Shown here: positions 7,307 through 14,885 of the stretch, in pieces
Layout of the letters: the number at the start of each line of letters is the position of its first letter
How positions within the stretch are numbered: position 1 is the stretch's first letter
Source: a virus
DNA: 31,641 bases
Virus record (IMG/VR): IMGVR_UViG_3300044825_001353
Span: 1 to 31,641 of that record
Reading direction: 5' to 3' (one strand)
The notes under the pieces: model-generated
Told to the model about the DNA's origin: nothing
Database searches by the model: none
The model's input: only the letters and a program-made list of their open reading frames with translations
Translations under genes and position numbers: made by a program

Positions 7307-8020
7307 TTATGCGCTAAGAGGGCCAAAAACACGCAAGAAATTAGCGAAAGACGATGTTGGTGTTTCCCTTCGTTTTGGCAACATGGGAATGTCCATTTGT
7401 CTTTCGAGTAGTTCCATGAGTTCCGGATTGTTTTGTCCGGCTAAGGCCGTTGAAAAATCTGTTTGATCTGAAGTGCTTTGTTCGGTTTCAACAGATTGGC
7501 TTTGCGGGCCAAGCTTTTGCCACCACTGTGTTTTAGCTGGTCCTGATTCGCTAAAGAATGTGTTCTCTCTTAGATAAGGGGAGAGTTTTTGTTTTCTAAT
7601 TTCAGCAGGAGGCAAATAGCGAATACCTCCTCCTGTTTGAACTGGAATCAAATTATCAGGGTATTTCATTAATAAACCCTGACCCTGTAAGTAGGAAGTT
7701 GATCTAAAGTCAGTTGCACCACCCAATTGTTGTGCAGTCCTTTGAAGAAGGTTCAAGCCTTCGGGTGAATTGTAAAACTGACGTGCCTGTGCACCACTTT
7801 CCTTTTGTGGTTTTTTAAGAACAGCGTATTGGTTTGGGTTTAATAACCAATTCTGCCAGTTCTTGCCGTAACCAGGGTGATGGTAACGGTTCAGAATAGA
7901 TGCAAAGGTGCCTGGGTTAGCCCCATACTTGGGATCCCTTGCTTCCTGGGTCGCAATACGAGCAGCTGCGTTTAAAAAATCCTGAGGAAAGATCGCAGCA
8001 AGTCCTGCGGGTGATGACAT
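7307..8020 (-). CDS. Possible SleB/lysozyme-like cell-wall hydrolase, virion-associated
   Basis: I chose the ATG at 8020 (MSSPAGLAAIF), five bases after the upstream stop, giving 237 residues. A GTG at 8098 in the same frame would add 26 residues overlapping the previous gene. The segment AARIATQEARDPKYGANPGTFASILNRYH followed by NPNQYAV resembles SleB-like cell-wall hydrolases: a glutamate in an EA(R) context, then ILNR, then an N-x-QY/QF motif. If so, the enzyme would cleave peptidoglycan during DNA entry. The C-terminal 100 residues are Gln/Ser/Pro-rich and probably disordered. The placement in a tail-gene cluster, away from the endolysin, favours a virion-associated hydrolase. The family assignment is tentative. 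Confidence 0.5.
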   Translation of the reverse strand: MSSPAGLAAIFPQDFLNAAARIATQEARDPKYGANPGTFASILNRYHHPGYGKNWQNWLLNPNQYAVLKKPQKESGAQARQFYNSPEGLNLLQRTAQQLGGATDFRSTSYLQGQGLLMKYPDNLIPVQTGGGIRYLPPAEIRKQKLSPYLRENTFFSESGPAKTQWWQKLGPQSQSVETEQSTSDQTDFSTALAGQNNPELMELLERQMDIPMLPKRRETPTSSFANFLRVFGPLSA

Positions 8021-8025
8021 TTTCT

Positions 8026-9465
8026 TTACATCTGTTGGTTTCTGTTCTGGAGTTTCAATAACTCCCGGTAAGCAAGGCCCGGATTCTGTTTCGCCCACTG
8101 CATCAAGGCTTGATCGCTCATCCCGGCAGCGCCTCCAAGATCTCTCAGACGACGCTGAAGCTCTCCACCCTGTTCCATGCTCCTACCCAATTGCTGCTGG
8201 CCCGCATAGAAGGAAGAAAGGGGGACACCTGCAGGAGCAGCATACTGCTGAGCAGCGTTAAGTACGTCTTGAGCGAGTTGGCGGTTTTTGACATTTTGAC
8301 GTTGTGCGGGAGCACCGGCCCCGTTAGACAACACCACCGGTCCGCCAGGTGTGACAGGAGCTGCAGGCGCAGCAGAAACAGCTGGTGCAGCAGGAGCTGC
8401 GGGAGGACGAGAAGGAGGAGTTGTCAATTGTCCGGCTTGCGGCCCAGAATCCACGAAAGGCGGAAGGGTCGGAGCTGGTGGAGGAGTCCCACCAGCGGTA
8501 GTTTGTTGCGCTCCACCAAATAACTTATTGAATGATTCTGGTGATTGGAATCCATAATTCTTGCCCGCCCACATACGTCCTTGTTCATCACGAAGACTTG
8601 CGTCCCCGCCATAAGGCATGTATCTATTTGTAAGATACTCTTTTCCTTTCAGCGTTCCATCCGCAGTTCCTTGTGGGAAAAGCATATCAAATGCTCCGGC
8701 ACCCAATAAACCACCACCAATTGTTGTGGCCATACCAGCGCCACCGGTTAAACCCAAACCTGCTGTAAGCCTGGCTCCCAAACCAACGCCGGGCATTGGG
8801 TTTACAAAATCGATAGCATTAGCCGGGTTTAAAGGATTAAAAAATTTACCAACCTTTCCAAGTGTTGTTGTTGGTGTACCAGTTGCAAAAGGATTGATTT
8901 GGGTTGGTAGTCTACCAAGTAGACCACGGCTTGTATCTACAAGACCTTGCGCGCCGCGCCCTAATTGTTGTCCGAGTTGTCCAAGCTGGCCTCCAAAAGA
9001 AGACGGTGTTAACTTCTCAGCCAGTTGTTGAGGACTTCCCGTAAAACCAGTGGCACGTCTTAATGCGTAATCAATGTTGAATGGTCCGCCCCCTGGTAGC
9101 GAGGTACTAGGAGCAGCAGAGGTTGGAACAGGACGTACGGGAGGAGTTCCAACAACAGGTGCCCTTAATGCGCCAGAGCCCGCGAACGTACCGGCTGGAC
9201 GAGTCGGAGGCTGTGCTGCAGCACGTACAAGAGTTTGTTTGGCTTGTGTTCGAGCTTGTTCTTTTGCCGCGCCAGGGGCCATGTTAGATATATTGCTAAG
9301 GGTATCTAAAAACCCTGTGCGCAAACCGCCCCAGTTTACGTTCTTTGGAATTGCACGAGAAAGAACGTCTCCCGCTGCCTGTTGCAAGAAACGATAATTT
9401 GTTGGATCTGTCAGTTGGCGACCGACAAAGTTATAAAGAAAACCAGCTGGTGACTTAGGGGCCAT
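8026..9465 (-). CDS. Gly/Pro/Ala-rich virion protein, 479 aa
   Basis: The start is ATG 9465, overlapping the upstream stop as TAATG; a TTG nine bases earlier is less likely. The product has 479 residues. The first 60 residues are ordered-looking (FLYNFVGRQLTDPTNYRFLQQAAGDVLSR). A Pro/Thr/Ala linker follows, then a hydrophobic glycine-rich stretch (VGLGARLTAGLGLTGGAGMATTIGGGLLGAGAFDML) able to form one or two membrane-inserting helices, another Pro/Ala linker (TPPSRPPAAPAAPAVSAAPAAP), and a helical C-terminus. Such architecture fits proteins that insert in the host membrane during ejection. No enzymatic motif is visible. The gene is certain; the role is inferred. Confidence 0.65.
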   Translation of the reverse strand: MAPKSPAGFLYNFVGRQLTDPTNYRFLQQAAGDVLSRAIPKNVNWGGLRTGFLDTLSNISNMAPGAAKEQARTQAKQTLVRAAAQPPTRPAGTFAGSGALRAPVVGTPPVRPVPTSAAPSTSLPGGGPFNIDYALRRATGFTGSPQQLAEKLTPSSFGGQLGQLGQQLGRGAQGLVDTSRGLLGRLPTQINPFATGTPTTTLGKVGKFFNPLNPANAIDFVNPMPGVGLGARLTAGLGLTGGAGMATTIGGGLLGAGAFDMLFPQGTADGTLKGKEYLTNRYMPYGGDASLRDEQGRMWAGKNYGFQSPESFNKLFGGAQQTTAGGTPPPAPTLPPFVDSGPQAGQLTTPPSRPPAAPAAPAVSAAPAAPVTPGGPVVLSNGAGAPAQRQNVKNRQLAQDVLNAAQQYAAPAGVPLSSFYAGQQQLGRSMEQGGELQRRLRDLGGAAGMSDQALMQWAKQNPGLAYRELLKLQNRNQQM

Positions 9466-9926
9466 TATCGCCAAACCTCATGTAAATAAAGACGAGAACC
9501 AACAGCAGTGTCGGCGGGGCCAGGTAAAGCCTGGATGAATTCAGCGCCAGAACGTTCGTAACGATACCTGGCTTGGAACGGATCCTTGTAGTTAGGAACG
9601 TAAAGGATGCCGGCTAAACGGTTGGTTTCGTAGAGATAAATCTCATCCCAAACCTTAAGCGCTTCTTTAGCATTACTGGATCGAATCGTACGATCCACGT
9701 CGCCAGCAATACTTTCGAGGCGAGTAGAAGGTGAAGTGGCAACTTCAGTCTTCTTTTCGGCTGTGTCGCAGCGACCAATCTGAATAGCGATCTTGTCGTA
9801 GAAGTACGAATCAGGGATCGTATTCATTGCTTCTTCCAGACGGGCGTAGTCACCCGCTGGCACGGAAACCGTGAAGTAGCCCAGATGATACCGGACTCTA
9901 CTTTTATCAAAGTCGCTGAGCTGCAC
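9465..9926 (-). CDS. Head-tail connector-like protein, 153 aa
   Basis: The product is a compact, mixed alpha/beta protein of 153 residues: MQLSDFDKSRVRYHLGYF, then SVPAGDYARLEEAMNTIPDSYFYDKI, later GDVDRTIRSSNAKEALKVWDE and a C-terminal RYRYERSGAEFIQALPGPADTAVGSRLYL. The length, absence of low complexity and location downstream of the capsid cluster are consistent with a head-completion or adaptor protein between portal and tail. This is a context argument, since I do not see a diagnostic motif. It follows a 39-bp gap after the M23-like gene and is coupled to the next gene by a 1-bp TAATG overlap. Confidence 0.5.
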   Translation of the reverse strand: MQLSDFDKSRVRYHLGYFTVSVPAGDYARLEEAMNTIPDSYFYDKIAIQIGRCDTAEKKTEVATSPSTRLESIAGDVDRTIRSSNAKEALKVWDEIYLYETNRLAGILYVPNYKDPFQARYRYERSGAEFIQALPGPADTAVGSRLYLHEVWR

Positions 9927-9965
9927 AGCTTATTTCCGTATGTTCTCAATTATAAATGTACTGAA

Positions 9966-10634
9966 TTAACCCAAGGGATTTTGCAGGACTCCCATGGGGA
10001 CAGCTTGCATTAATTCCTGGAATTCTGCAAAAGGATCTTTTCTTTCTCTGTTAAGAATCTCATTTAACGATGCACGCTCAAACTGTCTCTCAATATAGTT
10101 TTTTAAAAACTTTTCTTTGTCTGCTGCTTCTTTTGCTAAATCAGCTTCTGATGGAGGAAGGATGGGCGCTGGAGGTGGAGTCCCAGCAACAACATCAGCT
10201 ACCTTGCCGGGGACTGTATGCAATACCTGGAGATCATAAGGATTTCCTTGGGCGTCGGTAACACTAAAAGTACCATAGCCTTGCCCGGGTTTATATGTAC
10301 CATATCCGCGATAAGTAATCGGAGTGCCGGCTTTCATGCCAGCAATATCGATTCCTTTATGAATCTTGCTAGCGCCGGCAACATTAATATTTCTTGGCCC
10401 AAATTCACTGGTGATTGGAAAGTTCCAGTACCAAGCTCCATTACGTTGTTCAACTACCGGTTTATTACCAACAAGAAGATTCTGTAACAGAAATTTTGCA
10501 TTTCTTGGATTGATTGGTTGATCTCTATTGGGTCCAAAACGCGGATACACACGTGGATCAATGTGTACACCCGAAGTTGGGTATATGTCTTTACTAGGGT
10601 CAACTACGTGACCACCAGGAATTAAGCCCGCCAT
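9966..10634 (-). CDS. M23 peptidase-like virion protein, 222 aa
   Basis: Residues 71-140 read NFPITSEFGPRN, then IHKGIDIAG (HxGxD, H92 and D96), GTPITYRGYGTYKPGQGYGT, and YDLQVLHT with H139. This is the order of the peptidase M23 (LytM/lysostaphin) fold: the HxxxD zinc ligands, then a beta segment with GYG, then the final H. The usual H-x-H is reduced to one His (V137 replaces the first), so catalytic activity is uncertain. The family cuts peptidoglycan cross-bridges. In a phage particle it would help penetration, or the domain may have become purely structural. The C-terminal 70 residues are a charged helix. The gene lies just after a strong terminator and so heads its own unit. Confidence 0.6.
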   Translation of the reverse strand: MAGLIPGGHVVDPSKDIYPTSGVHIDPRVYPRFGPNRDQPINPRNAKFLLQNLLVGNKPVVEQRNGAWYWNFPITSEFGPRNINVAGASKIHKGIDIAGMKAGTPITYRGYGTYKPGQGYGTFSVTDAQGNPYDLQVLHTVPGKVADVVAGTPPPAPILPPSEADLAKEAADKEKFLKNYIERQFERASLNEILNRERKDPFAEFQELMQAVPMGVLQNPLG

Positions 10635-10660
10635 ATCTTTTTATTTTTTATTGTAAGACT

Positions 10661-10686
10661 AAAAAACCCCTGGTTTTCCAGGGGTT
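10661..10686 (-). terminator. Rho-independent terminator
   Basis: AACCCCTGG (10665-10673) pairs with CCAGGGGTT (10678-10686) around a 4-nt loop. On the minus strand the 9-bp GC-rich stem is followed directly by six T (complement of 10661-10666). It ends transcription of the capsid cluster after the helix-hairpin-helix gene, 19 bp beyond its stop. Confidence 0.9.
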
Positions 10687-10704
10687 CAATAAGGAGATGA
10701 ATGA

Positions 10705-11133
10705 TCAAACTCTGATCAGGTCAGCCGCCAGTACGGCATCCCAGTCAACTCGCTTGATTTGTTTTAACTGTTCGAGATTGTTGAACCTTTCACCCGATAA
10801 GGACATCTGAAGATCTTTAATCTCTCGGGCTGTTTTCAATCCAATACCTTTAATATGATCAGCGATCATTTGAGCGGTAGCTGAATTGATATTTAAACGG
10901 TTGTCCGGGGGGAAAGTACGTGGCTCTTCCTGCGCAGCTTTATCTTTTACCTGGAGAGTTTTTACCGTTTTAGTGGCATTCTCGTCAGGCGTAAGTTCAG
11001 TCCTGTAAGCGGTATAAAGGCGACCGTCTTGGTCTTCAACCATGTACCAATCGCCGTTATCCCATTCGCTTACAATCTTGACTCTTGCACCCGTTTTTTT
11101 GTGCTGATAAAGCATTGCTGCAGTAGCTGACAT
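10705..11133 (-). CDS. Helix-hairpin-helix (ComEA-like) protein, 142 aa
   Basis: Residues 1-50 form a small beta module (GARVKIVSEWDNGDWYMVEDQDGRLYTAYRTEL) resembling an SH3-like fold. After a charged linker, residues 79-127 carry a helix-hairpin-helix of the ComEA type: RLNINSATAQMIADHIKGIGLKTAREI, with the LNxxxA start and GIG hairpin, then a second helix pair. This motif binds DNA backbones without sequence specificity. In a capsid-gene cluster it may touch the packaged DNA or act at the head completion site. Its start codon is the last base of a 10-bp hairpin, and the gene is followed by a strong terminator, so its expression may be tuned separately from the capsid gene. Confidence 0.75.
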   Translation of the reverse strand: MSATAAMLYQHKKTGARVKIVSEWDNGDWYMVEDQDGRLYTAYRTELTPDENATKTVKTLQVKDKAAQEEPRTFPPDNRLNINSATAQMIADHIKGIGLKTAREIKDLQMSLSGERFNNLEQLKQIKRVDWDAVLAADLIRV

Positions 11134-11157
11134 AAGACCAGTTATTCACTGGTCTTA
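11131..11157 (-). promoter_or_regulatory. Hairpin sequestering the start of the HhH gene
   Basis: TAAGACCAGT (11133-11142) and ACTGGTCTTA (11148-11157) form a perfect 10-bp stem with a 5-nt loop. On the minus strand the 3' arm ends on the A of the ATG at 11133-11131, and no ribosome-binding sequence is exposed. There is no U-run after it, so a translational or RNA-processing role is more likely than termination. Confidence 0.6.
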
Positions 11158-11168
11158 GTTTAACCTAA

Positions 11169-11972
11169 TCAGCTAACAGTGCGGCCCAGGAGGTAACCAT
11201 CGATATCTTCGTAGCCAGGTGCCACGTCAGGTTGGACGTAGCAGCACTCAACCACCAGATAACCAGTACGGCCACCAGTTGCATCACCACTGGAGATGTA
11301 GAAACCACCGGAAGTAGCGGTGCTATTAGCGGTTTCTTTTGCAAACACCTTCAGGGTGGTGGCAGCGGTAGCAGCGTAGTTTACGTTACCGGCGGTCACA
11401 CCAGCGGCGCCAGATGCGATCAGGAACGGATTGGTGCTGTAAGCAGCGGCACCAGCAGCAAAGAAGATCTCGCCAGCTTGGGTGCCAGACACAGTGGAGG
11501 TCAGGTTGGCCTGGATCACACCTTCACCGATACCAGAGGCAGCGGTGGGGCTACCACTGTTGCTGCGACCGAAGGAGATCACGTTGCCGGTGGCGGCATA
11601 GATACCGGAGGCAACACGACCGTCACCCCAGCCAGAAGCAACGGAGATGGTGGCGCGATACACATAAGCAGGCAGGGTGCTGCTACCAGAGATCACCATG
11701 CCGGTGATGTCGGGGCGAGTGTCGTCCTGGCGGTAAGGGGAAGGAACGATCACATCGGCTGCAGCCACAGGACCGCTACCGGAAGTTGCGGTAACAGGCA
11801 CGTAACCACGCTGCTGGAAGTAGCGATAGCCAGGGACAGCCAGCACCGAAGTAGGGCCACCCTTGGAACCATCAACACTACCGCTGTCGTCGGTATCAAT
11901 GTTCTTGTACCAACCGTTCAGAGGCTCTGCCCAGTTACCTGGGTAGATTTTTTTTGCGGACAAATAGGTCAT
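11169..11972 (-). CDS. Capsid-associated/decoration protein candidate, 267 aa
   Basis: The product has 267 residues and is extremely rich in Ala, Gly, Ser, Thr and Val with few charges in the middle (GSPTAASGIGEGVIQANLTSTVSGTQAG and further), suggesting a beta-rich outer protein. The N-terminus (MTYLSAKKIYPGNWAEPLNGWYKNIDTDD) and C-terminus (YLVVECCYVQPDVAPGYEDIDGYLLGR) are more ordered-looking. It begins 35 bp after the major capsid gene, with AGGAAAAG ahead of its ATG at 11972. High expression is suggested by the regular codon choice, like that of the capsid gene. The location directly after the capsid gene is typical of decoration proteins; that function is inferred. Confidence 0.6.
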   Translation of the reverse strand: MTYLSAKKIYPGNWAEPLNGWYKNIDTDDSGSVDGSKGGPTSVLAVPGYRYFQQRGYVPVTATSGSGPVAAADVIVPSPYRQDDTRPDITGMVISGSSTLPAYVYRATISVASGWGDGRVASGIYAATGNVISFGRSNSGSPTAASGIGEGVIQANLTSTVSGTQAGEIFFAAGAAAYSTNPFLIASGAAGVTAGNVNYAATAATTLKVFAKETANSTATSGGFYISSGDATGGRTGYLVVECCYVQPDVAPGYEDIDGYLLGRTVS

Positions 11973-12007
11973 TTATCTTTTCCTATATTTGGATTTATGG
12001 TTTGTTA

Positions 12008-13171
12008 TCAGACAGTGCCGTCATCAGACACGAAGCTGTAAGCGGTAGTCACGAAGTCCTTGTTCAGGATCTCGAAACCAGCGTACAGTTGCCAAATCAG
12101 GATGATGAAACGGCTGAAATCGTCGTTGTTGTTGATAAGAACTTGAGCGTTCGGACCACCGATGCCTACGCCGATCGACTGAGGACCGAAGAAGTAACCT
12201 TGGGCTGCTTCTTGGGCACTGTAGCTGGAGCCACCGTTGAAGGAAGCTTGGACAGTCTTGGTCGGGAAGTTGGTCGACTCGAAGAACTTAACGCCTTCAA
12301 ATTGAACGCCGGTCGGCATCACAGGCTCACCAGCCAGGAAGTAACCCTGACCAGCTTGGGGACCCATGTAGAAGCTGGCGTTGTTAGGCATCATGGGGTT
12401 ACCCATGTACATGCCTTGGCCAGGGTTGCCGCTATAGCGTGCGATCTCACGGAAGTCTGCGTCACGACGCAGGTGCATCATAAAGGTAGGATCGCAGATG
12501 CAACGATACAGACCATCAGCAAAGGTCGGAACGTTACGCTTACGCAGGTCCTTAACAATAGTCAGCAGGTCGGTCTTCACCTGGAACTGCTGAACTTCGT
12601 TGCCGTACTCAGTGGAGGAGTACGAAATACGACCGGAAGAATCTTTGGTCTTACCACCAGCGAAGTAGTAACCGCCTTGGGTGGTGGAAGCAGCGCCGTT
12701 AGCTTCTGCTTTGGCAAGTTCGTCAATGAAGACGCGGTCGCGCCAACGACGATAGTCATCAAGCAGCGTCAGGCTACCGATGGACTGGTGGAACATGTTA
12801 AGGTTGCCCGAGTCCAACAGCAGGCGCTGAGCCGTGATCAGGGTCTCGCGAGCAATCTTGAAGGTCGAAGGCTGGGTCGGATCACCCGGGTCGGCAGGAC
12901 CAGTGTATTCCTTAAGCACCACCAGGACTTTCTCCTTGGTGATGTTACGGCTGTTAGCGGTACCGATGGTTTGGTCGGCAATACGCTCACGGCTGTCCTT
13001 AGTACCAGGGGTACCCCAGAACTTATAGCGGTCTAACTGGACAGTTTGACCAGGCTGACGAGTGAAGTCATGCACGACCACAGGCTCGACTGCCATTTCT
13101 GCGATATACGCAGGATGGGGCCGATACAGCTCGGCGCCCAAAATCTTTGGAAAGTCGTTATCAATGAACAC
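12008..13171 (-). CDS. Major capsid protein (HK97 fold, N4 gp56-like)
   Basis: The product has 387 residues. It starts at GTG 13171 with a GGAGG ribosome-binding site ten bases upstream. The N-terminal GQTVQLDRYKFW...RERIADQTIG, the helical middle with LLDDYRRWRDRVFIDELAK, and the segment LYRCICDPTFMMHLRRDADFREIARY followed by FEGVKFFES fit the N4-gp56/HK97 class of capsid proteins: N-arm, spine helix, then the P-domain strands. Position after portal and scaffold candidates supports this. It should form the icosahedral shell. The long leader with two hairpins (13219-13278) implies a separately processed or regulated transcript. A 360-codon open frame on the opposite strand is a compositional shadow. 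Confidence 0.85.
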   Translation of the reverse strand: MFIDNDFPKILGAELYRPHPAYIAEMAVEPVVVHDFTRQPGQTVQLDRYKFWGTPGTKDSRERIADQTIGTANSRNITKEKVLVVLKEYTGPADPGDPTQPSTFKIARETLITAQRLLLDSGNLNMFHQSIGSLTLLDDYRRWRDRVFIDELAKAEANGAASTTQGGYYFAGGKTKDSSGRISYSSTEYGNEVQQFQVKTDLLTIVKDLRKRNVPTFADGLYRCICDPTFMMHLRRDADFREIARYSGNPGQGMYMGNPMMPNNASFYMGPQAGQGYFLAGEPVMPTGVQFEGVKFFESTNFPTKTVQASFNGGSSYSAQEAAQGYFFGPQSIGVGIGGPNAQVLINNNDDFSRFIILIWQLYAGFEILNKDFVTTAYSFVSDDGTV

Positions 13172-13218
13172 CTTGGTTTATCCTCCAGTGTCGATGTTTT
13201 TTATCGGGTGAAAGATTC

Positions 13219-13278
13219 AGACATGATTATGTCTTATCTAACACAAATTTTAGCAGTGCGTAATTTATTTATTACGCA
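13219..13278 (-). promoter_or_regulatory. Two hairpins in the capsid gene leader
   Basis: In the 100-bp gap before the capsid gene, TGCGTAAT (13257-13264) pairs with ATTACGCA (13271-13278), and AGACAT (13219-13224) pairs with ATGTCT (13229-13234). The first hairpin overlaps the stop codon of the upstream gene. Neither has a U-run. They are candidates for mRNA processing or stability elements, as found ahead of capsid genes in other phages. Confidence 0.5.
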
Positions 13279-13913
13279 TATCGCGTCGTCGGAATACCAG
13301 AACGAGCGGCAAGCATATTGCCAGAACCGTAACCCTCGGGATCCATACCTTGTTGTGCAACCATTTGCATGGCCTCATCCTGATTTAAACCAGGAATACC
13401 AACAAGTTGACCAAGGCTAGCGACACCACCACCAAGCATGCCGCCCGCTGCACCGGCCGCGGTTAAACCAAGCGGAATGCCGGCGGCGTTAATCAACCCT
13501 TGTGTGTTACGTAGACTTGTTTTAAGCTGTTGGCGTAGTTGTTCAGGATCTGCACCTTCACGTGCAGCCTGGCGCATAAAGTCACGAACGTTTTCAGCAA
13601 CAGCAATATCTTGTGGAGACATTGTCGCACGATGTGCAACTGAACCAGGATTATTCATGACTGTTGTCCCAAGATCACGCATTGCCTTTATGGCTTTTCC
13701 GCGTAAACCAGGGATCTTAGAACCCATTACAGCACCTAAGCCACCGGCGCCTAAAGCTTCTAATGCTAAACGCCCAGGACCTTCTTCCTGTGCTTCACCG
13801 GAAACTACATTACCTAATGTAGCAAGGCCAGCGGCACCAAGGCCGCCAGCCACTGCGGAAGCAACGGGATTCCTGCTGATTGCGTTTGCGTATTTACCAG
13901 CAAGTTTAATCAT
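13272..13913 (-). CDS. Glycine-zipper membrane-active protein, 213 aa
   Basis: The product has 213 residues. Two hydrophobic glycine/alanine stretches stand out: residues about 15-40 (NPVASAVAGGLGAAGLATLGNVV) with a continuation near 52-66 (ALGAGGLGAVMGS), and residues about 143-173 (GIPLGLTAAGAAGGMLGGGVASLGQLVG). Between them is a charged helical part (ENVRDFMRQAAREGADPEQLRQQLKTSLRN). Such paired glycine zippers are common in membrane-inserting or internal virion proteins. It lies between the scaffold-like gene (3-bp gap) and the capsid gene. It could be a minor capsid or ejected protein; the function is unknown. Confidence 0.65.
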   Translation of the reverse strand: MIKLAGKYANAISRNPVASAVAGGLGAAGLATLGNVVSGEAQEEGPGRLALEALGAGGLGAVMGSKIPGLRGKAIKAMRDLGTTVMNNPGSVAHRATMSPQDIAVAENVRDFMRQAAREGADPEQLRQQLKTSLRNTQGLINAAGIPLGLTAAGAAGGMLGGGVASLGQLVGIPGLNQDEAMQMVAQQGMDPEGYGSGNMLAARSGIPTTRYA

Positions 13914-13916
13914 TGC

Positions 13917-14885
13917 TTACTCCATCACAAATAGTTTGTTTGCAACGACTTGAGGCTGAGCCTGGTTCAGAAGACGCCAGGCGTTAGAAGGATCAACATC
14001 CATTTGTTGCTTGAAGCTGCCCCAGAAATTCTCGGGCTGCTGAGGAGCAGAAGCAGAAGGAGGTGCAGGGAACTGGCCCAGCATCGGATTCACGGCTTCA
14101 GTGCGGTAGCCAGGGGTTTCAAGTTCGGCCTCACTTTCGTACACGGGGTACGGACCTTCAGGACCAAAGAACTTGAGGGTGTAATCACTGAGAACATCAG
14201 GGTTCGTCAGGATTTCGTTGTAAGCCAGGTTCTCTTGGTGCTCATTGACCGCAAATTCGGCATAGCCTTCGATCAGACCTTTAGCTTGGGTGCCCCAGGC
14301 AACAGCGCTATCCAGCATGCCTTCCAGTTGGAGAGCATAGTTATTGAGGATGGCGGGTGCTTCAACGCCGTACGCGCTTACCACGTGGCGGGTTTCTGGG
14401 CTCCACTGGAGCAGATCCGCTACGTCCCCCAAGGATTGAACCGAGAAGGTTTGGGAAGAGCTGGGCGAGTATGTCTGGTTGGCTTGCCAAGTCTGCGGAG
14501 CCGATTGTGGCGTAACTTGGGGCACCGGCTGGCCGTAATTGGCCGGGGCGTACTGTGTCGTCGGAGCTGACGGTTGACCCTGGAACGGGGATTGAACTGG
14601 TGCGCTCAGCAGGTTCACCACCTTGTTGAACGCCGACTCCCATGGGTTGCCCTGACTCTCCGATGGGGATTGGGGGGCGTACTGAGACGGGGCGGATTGG
14701 TAACTGGGGGCCGCCTGAGGTACCGCTTGGGGGTAGCTGGTACCCACCTGATACTGGACCGGAGCTGCCACTGGAGCCTGGGCTGCTGGTGCTGCCTGGT
14801 AACTGGGCACCACGTAGCTGCTGGGAGCCACCGCTGCCGGAGTCGGGCTCGTCTGTGGGATCGATTGGACGGTAGCGTCCTGCAT
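13917..14885 (-). CDS. Scaffold-like protein, 322 aa, first half encoded inside the portal gene
   Basis: The start at ATG 14885 is supported by a strong ribosome-binding site, AAAGGAG, seven bases upstream, located within the portal coding sequence. The first 145 residues are Gln/Pro/Ser/Ala-rich and disordered. From about residue 146 on the protein looks helical (SLGDVADLLQWSPETRHVVSAYG, and later a long helix LEGMLDSAVAWGTQAKGLIEGYAEFAVNEHQ), and it ends with a short basic/hydrophobic tail. Position between portal and capsid genes, acidic helical body and disordered half all fit a scaffolding protein, though no family motif is diagnostic. It overlaps the portal gene by 524 bp in a different frame, which is unusually long. 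Confidence 0.65.
   Translation of the reverse strand: MQDATVQSIPQTSPTPAAVAPSSYVVPSYQAAPAAQAPVAAPVQYQVGTSYPQAVPQAAPSYQSAPSQYAPQSPSESQGNPWESAFNKVVNLLSAPVQSPFQGQPSAPTTQYAPANYGQPVPQVTPQSAPQTWQANQTYSPSSSQTFSVQSLGDVADLLQWSPETRHVVSAYGVEAPAILNNYALQLEGMLDSAVAWGTQAKGLIEGYAEFAVNEHQENLAYNEILTNPDVLSDYTLKFFGPEGPYPVYESEAELETPGYRTEAVNPMLGQFPAPPSASAPQQPENFWGSFKQQMDVDPSNAWRLLNQAQPQVVANKLFVME

Noticed and set aside
11232-12041. 269-codon plus-strand ORF
   Set aside because: It is antisense to the 267-residue capsid-associated gene; the His/Thr/Gly-rich product is what the reverse of Ala/Gly/Ser codons gives.
11954-13036. 360-codon plus-strand ORF opposite the capsid gene
   Set aside because: It is antisense to the major capsid gene with third positions aligned to its codon bias; the sequence is a compositional shadow without recognisable domains or a ribosome-binding site.
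13257-13278. Terminator before the capsid gene
   Set aside because: The 8-bp stem is AT-rich at its base and no U-run follows on the minus strand.
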